Shown piece by piece: positions 14,115-17,348 of a DNA stretch of 17,348 bases. The translations under genes were made by a program, and so were the position numbers. Origin of the DNA: Anaerolineaceae bacterium (GTDB lineage: Bacteria > Chloroflexota > Anaerolineae > Anaerolineales > Anaerolineaceae); NCBI GenBank assembly GCA_011620505.1, contig WOZA01000106.1:1-17348 (forward strand). The letters are read 5' to 3'. Position 1 is the first letter of the stretch; each line of letters begins with the position of its first letter. The notes beneath the pieces were generated by a model. It saw nothing but the letters and a program-made list of their open reading frames with translations, was not told the DNA's origin and did no database searches.

Positions 14115-15427
14115 TGACTACTATCACCTACCCCCTCAGCCGAATTGAAGGGCATGCCCGTGTCGTGATCGACGTTTACGATAACGAAGTCTTCAGGGCA
14201 GATTTTCAGGCAATGGAAATGCGCGGCTTTAGTCATTACGTGCGCGGTGTGCCTGCCGAACAGATCACCGTCATCGTACCGCGCATCTGTGGCGTGTGTT
14301 CCACTGCCCACCAGGTTGCCTCGGTCAAAGCCCTGGAAGACGTCTTCGATATCACTCCCCCTCCCTTGGCTAATGATATCCGCGAAGTGCTGCTGCTCGG
14401 TCAGCTCATCCAGAATCAGGCAACCTCCCTTTTCATCTTCACCATGCCCGATCGCACCAACGCCAGTTCGTTGTTTGAACTCTCCCAGAGTGAGGCGGGC
14501 AAAGCCCGTGAATTCTCGCTGGCGCAGATGGCGCTGAAGATCCGCAAGATCGGCACCGACCTGATCAGCCTTGCAGGCGGTCAATTCATCCATCCGATCA
14601 AAACCGTGATTGGCGGGGTTTCCAGCGGCATAAAAAGGGAGAAAGCGGACCAGATGATCCTCACTATCCAGGAGCTTCTGCCGGTTGCGACTGAATTGGT
14701 AGACATCTACTGGGAGATGTCGATGGAAATGGGAGACCGAATCGGCTCCTGGGGCGATGACGAACCAACCCACTACCTGGCGTCCACCGAGGCGAACAAT
14801 TACCGCCTGAACAGCCAGCGCTTGCGCGTGATGCAGCCTGATGGCACCGAAGCGCCCAGTTTTGACCCGCATGATTTTGAGGCCTACCTGCAGATTGCCG
14901 AAAGCGAATACTCTTACGCAGGCGTCAGCAGCTACATGGGGCAGATCCTGCGCGCAAACAGCCTGGCGCGCATCAATCTGACGGAATCACTCGGCACTCC
15001 CAGGGCAGACGCTTACTTAAGACGCTTCGTTCAGACCTTTGGCAAGCCGGCGCACGCCATCATGTTCTTTGACCTCTGCCGTGGGATCGAACTGGTCTAT
15101 GCCCTCGAAAAAGCGCAGCAAATGCTGGAATGTGACCTGGAACATGGCGAGACTGAAGTTGGCTACGCCCCCAAGGATGGAACTGGCTTTGGTTTGGTCG
15201 AAGCGCCGCGAGGACCGTTGATCCACCGCTATGAGGTCGAGAATGGCTTGATCAAGACCGCTGACTTTGTCATTCCCACTGTCCACAACATGCTTGCCAT
15301 TCGCCGCGCCCTGATGGTTGCAGCAAAACGATATGTAGGCCCGGAAGGCATTAATGCGGAGTTGGAACGGGCAGTCGGGCGCGTTGTGCGCGCCTTTGAC
15401 CCCTGTATTGCCTGCGCGACGAAGTAG
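14114..15427 (+). CDS. [NiFe] hydrogenase large (catalytic) subunit without C-terminal extension
   Basis: A 437-residue catalytic subunit. It starts with the family motif YPLSRIEGHARV. The N-terminal nickel-binding motif is PRICGVCSTAHQ (C59, C62); the C-terminal one is FDPCIACATK (C431, C434), after which the protein stops at TAG. These four cysteines bind the NiFe(CN)2CO site. Family knowledge: most large subunits have DPCxxCxxH or R followed by a peptide that an endopeptidase removes after nickel insertion. Here the usual His/Arg is Lys and there is no peptide to remove, so maturation should be protease-independent. Sequence style fits group 3 (MvhA-like) with the MvhG-like partner. It overlaps the small-subunit stop by one base, giving coupled translation. 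The electron acceptor is not evident from the window. Confidence 0.93.
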   Translation: MTTITYPLSRIEGHARVVIDVYDNEVFRADFQAMEMRGFSHYVRGVPAEQITVIVPRICGVCSTAHQVASVKALEDVFDITPPPLANDIREVLLLGQLIQNQATSLFIFTMPDRTNASSLFELSQSEAGKAREFSLAQMALKIRKIGTDLISLAGGQFIHPIKTVIGGVSSGIKREKADQMILTIQELLPVATELVDIYWEMSMEMGDRIGSWGDDEPTHYLASTEANNYRLNSQRLRVMQPDGTEAPSFDPHDFEAYLQIAESEYSYAGVSSYMGQILRANSLARINLTESLGTPRADAYLRRFVQTFGKPAHAIMFFDLCRGIELVYALEKAQQMLECDLEHGETEVGYAPKDGTGFGLVEAPRGPLIHRYEVENGLIKTADFVIPTVHNMLAIRRALMVAAKRYVGPEGINAELERAVGRVVRAFDPCIACATK

Positions 15428-15446
15428 GTGTCTGGTCACAAACGAT

Positions 15447-15479
15447 AATAAAGCCGCCCGAAACTCAGGCGGCTTTATT
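15447..15479. terminator. Bidirectional intrinsic terminator
   Basis: A perfect 12-bp stem (AATAAAGCCGCC and GGCGGCTTTATT) with a 9-base loop lies between the convergent hydrogenase and protease genes. The GC-rich core followed by CTTTATTAATTTT on the plus strand and CTTTATTATCG on the minus strand gives U-rich tails on both transcripts. Confidence 0.88.
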
Positions 15480-15491
15480 AATTTTAAGAAT

Positions 15492-17093
15492 TTACTTGGT
15501 TCGGAAGAAAATTGGATCAACCGGTTCAGTGTTGATCGATTCAGATAAAGTTTTAGCATATCTGGCAATACTGACATCATCCAGGAAGAAATTGCTGTTT
15601 ACAGAAAAATCAGTCATGACATAAAACATAATTTCCTGAGTCGTCCCTGAATAAGCCGAAAGATCGATGCCTTTGTAGACATAGCCATTGGTATTATGTT
15701 CTGAACACAACCAATCAGAGAGAACTATATTCCCTCCGATTTGAACTCTGTAGTAATCGTACTGACATCCTGATTCATCTGACGCTATCCAATAATAAAA
15801 CTCGAGGGCGTTGGCACCCGATGGAATTTTTACTACCTGGGATATAGCAGAAAACTCGTCATAATCGCCTCCAAGCCATGCAAACCACTCCCCTTGGTGG
15901 GCTCGGGTAGGATCATTCCAGATCACATCCCATCCATGCGATGAATACTGGTCCCAAACCGCTGGCCCCATCTCGAAGTCACCGTTTAGCAGGACCTGAG
16001 GCTTGGTTATCAATGGAAGATAAACATTTCTGGTCGTCACTTGATTTTGGATAGGTAACACGACTGATACAGATTGCATCGGCATGCCTTCATAGCTCCC
16101 GCCCCAGGTTATCGTAGGTCGATAACTGGGATCTGAGGACCACGTGTCCCGAATATAGATGGTTGATCCGCTATAGGCATAGCCAACCACACTATGACCT
16201 GCCAGGTTGATCAGGATGGGATAACCCAGATCGATATAGCTCTGGAACATGGCGAGGGTGAACCCCCCGGCATTGTTATCCGTCTTTTGGTTATAACAAT
16301 GACCAACTTGATACCCACGGGCTTGATAGAAATCACGAATTCCTACTGAGCCATCATCCTGAATATTATTGGCAACGATTTGATCACAAGTAAGTTGGTC
16401 CGGTAAATCTGTCCAGGTGTAAAAAGAAGTAGCGCCGTCAATATTGGAGTAAAGCGAACGACTGGTTTTCATATAGTCCCCCACGGCATCACCCCATTGA
16501 TGTTGCACCCAGCCGTTGGTGATATAAGGATCATTTGCACTGCTATCCAGCATAACCCAGTAGTCTTCGATTGAACCCCGGACATTTCGTCCATCAACGC
16601 CATTTCTGGTAGCCACAAGTGGATTGTTGCGATATACATCATACCCGTCCGTCCACAACCCCCAATCCGAATCTGTAAGCGGATAAATCCCGCCATTTGT
16701 TGGACCAGTATACATGGAGGAAAACCAAGTGTTATCGTAATAAGTTGCTATCATTCCAGCCGACACCGCTGAGCAGCCATACATCCAGCTAAATGAGGGA
16801 AAATCCAGTAGTGCGATTGCATTGGCATCAAGTTCGCTTGACTGGCCATGGTCATCGCCCACAGGTGGTTTTGAAGGCCCGTTGATAATGTTCCGATCAA
16901 TGGCGGAGCCATTATCCAGGACCAAATGTTCGACTGTGTAGTAGGGATTCACCACTTCAACATCCCGGGTAAGAACTTGCGGACCGTTATCTTGTGCGAA
17001 CGCTTTTTCAGTCGGCACGTTAAACGCGGAAAGGAGCAAAATACAAGCCAAAATTGAACTGAATACTTTAACTGCCAGTGATTTACTTAGCAT
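15492..17093 (-). CDS. Secreted C39-like cysteine peptidase homologue with C-terminal beta-sandwich domain
   Basis: A 533-residue exported protein. Residues 1-34 form a Sec signal peptide with a Lys/Ser start, a hydrophobic core and an AFA|Q-type cleavage site. The papain-like domain spans about 95-345, with the candidate nucleophile in SWMYGCSAVSAGM (C107), the histidine in NLAGHSVVGYAY (H300) and the acid in YIRDTW (D316); this order matches C39-like family 2 peptidases. A VYLPLI linker (358-363), common in secreted Chloroflexota proteins, leads to a C-terminal domain (LLNGDFEMG to LDDVSIARYAK) that resembles carbohydrate- or surface-binding beta-sandwiches. ATG 17093 with AGGAGG is chosen; the frame extends to a GTG at 17153 but that would bury the signal peptide. 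The peptide bond it cuts is unknown. The gene is visibly more AT-rich than the hydrogenase genes. Confidence 0.85.
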   Translation of the reverse strand: MLSKSLAVKVFSSILACILLLSAFNVPTEKAFAQDNGPQVLTRDVEVVNPYYTVEHLVLDNGSAIDRNIINGPSKPPVGDDHGQSSELDANAIALLDFPSFSWMYGCSAVSAGMIATYYDNTWFSSMYTGPTNGGIYPLTDSDWGLWTDGYDVYRNNPLVATRNGVDGRNVRGSIEDYWVMLDSSANDPYITNGWVQHQWGDAVGDYMKTSRSLYSNIDGATSFYTWTDLPDQLTCDQIVANNIQDDGSVGIRDFYQARGYQVGHCYNQKTDNNAGGFTLAMFQSYIDLGYPILINLAGHSVVGYAYSGSTIYIRDTWSSDPSYRPTITWGGSYEGMPMQSVSVVLPIQNQVTTRNVYLPLITKPQVLLNGDFEMGPAVWDQYSSHGWDVIWNDPTRAHQGEWFAWLGGDYDEFSAISQVVKIPSGANALEFYYWIASDESGCQYDYYRVQIGGNIVLSDWLCSEHNTNGYVYKGIDLSAYSGTTQEIMFYVMTDFSVNSNFFLDDVSIARYAKTLSESINTEPVDPIFFRTK

Positions 17094-17156
17094 TGACAAC
17101 CTCCTGTTAGTTGAAAGACAATTGTTGATAAGCACTACGCTCAAACAATCCACAAT

Positions 17157-17348
17157 TTAGAAAGACCAATGGATACTAACTGTAATTTTACTCGAATTTA
17201 CCAGATTTCCATGTAAAATTCCGCAGTATCCTTTCTTCAAACCATCCAAAATTTCCAGGAACATAATTGGAAAGATGGTACGAGTTTCAGCCGCGATCCA
17301 TTTAGGAATTACATGATCATACCGGTCTCCGGACCGAGCACGGCAATT
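17157..17348 (-). CDS. Possible C-terminal end of an unidentified gene cut by the right edge
   Basis: On the minus strand a frame is open from the window edge for 63 codons and ends in TAA at 17157, 63 bases before the protease start. Its translation contains GDRYDHVIPKWIAAETRTIF and ends VSIHWSF. I recognise no family. An open run of this length is not rare by chance in one of six frames, and there is no start or ribosome-binding site to support it, so it may be non-coding leader DNA of the protease gene. Confidence 0.25.
   Translation of the reverse strand, partial: NCRARSGDRYDHVIPKWIAAETRTIFPIMFLEILDGLKKGYCGILHGNLVNSSKITVSIHWSF

Noticed and set aside
14063..14872. Long minus-strand frame (269 codons) opposite the hydrogenase large subunit
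   Set aside because: It lies wholly across two confidently identified genes, has no family resemblance and reflects codon structure of the real frame.

Overview
The window looks like part of a chromosome from an anaerobic, sugar-fermenting bacterium, most likely Chloroflexota (Anaerolineae-type). This is inferred from gene content and style: a solute-binding lipoprotein with a Thr/Pro/Glu-rich linker after the lipid cysteine, a secreted protein with a 'VYLPLI'-type linker between domains, an MvhG-like [NiFe] hydrogenase, short GH130 and GH65 sugar phosphorylases and a single RNase J. No 16S rRNA or taxonomic marker is present, so the assignment is tentative. No rRNA, tRNA, CRISPR array, transposase or insertion sequence was seen.

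Region 1 (1-7385, all minus strand) is a carbohydrate uptake and phosphorolysis operon. It reads from right to left: LacI-family repressor, sugar-binding lipoprotein, MalF-like permease, MalG-like permease, DUF624/YesL-like membrane protein, GH130 phosphorylase, GH65 phosphorylase (cut by the window edge). A consensus promoter with a perfect 12-bp palindrome near the predicted transcription start lies in front of the repressor gene. A perfect 13-bp hairpin separates the binding protein from the permeases and probably favours expression of the binding protein. No ATPase gene is present, so the transporter probably uses a shared MsmK/UgpC-type ATPase encoded elsewhere. The proposed flow is import of an oligosaccharide followed by phosphorolysis to sugar 1-phosphates.

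Region 2 (7386-10480) holds a tiny two-helix membrane protein (plus), an Hsp20 heat-shock protein (minus, with a clear terminator and a 19-bp tandem repeat next to its ribosome-binding site) and RNase J (plus). A perfect 15-bp hairpin separates RNase J from the convergent phosphate genes.

Region 3 (10482-13078, minus) holds an inositol-monophosphatase family enzyme, then a PiT-type phosphate permease with its PhoU-like DUF47 partner. The PiT gene has a 30-bp dyad centred exactly on a perfect TATAAT.

Region 4 (13079-15479, plus) is a two-gene [NiFe] hydrogenase: an MvhG-like small subunit and a large subunit overlapping by one base. The large subunit ends immediately after its last nickel-binding motif, with Lys where His or Arg is usual, so it appears not to need the maturation protease. 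Its promoter region carries five co-oriented DnaA-box-like sites spaced 11, 22, 21 and 21 bp. A bidirectional terminator follows.

Region 5 (15492-17348, minus) holds a secreted C39-like cysteine protease homologue with a C-terminal beta-sandwich-like domain, in visibly more AT-rich DNA, and an unidentified open frame cut by the right edge.
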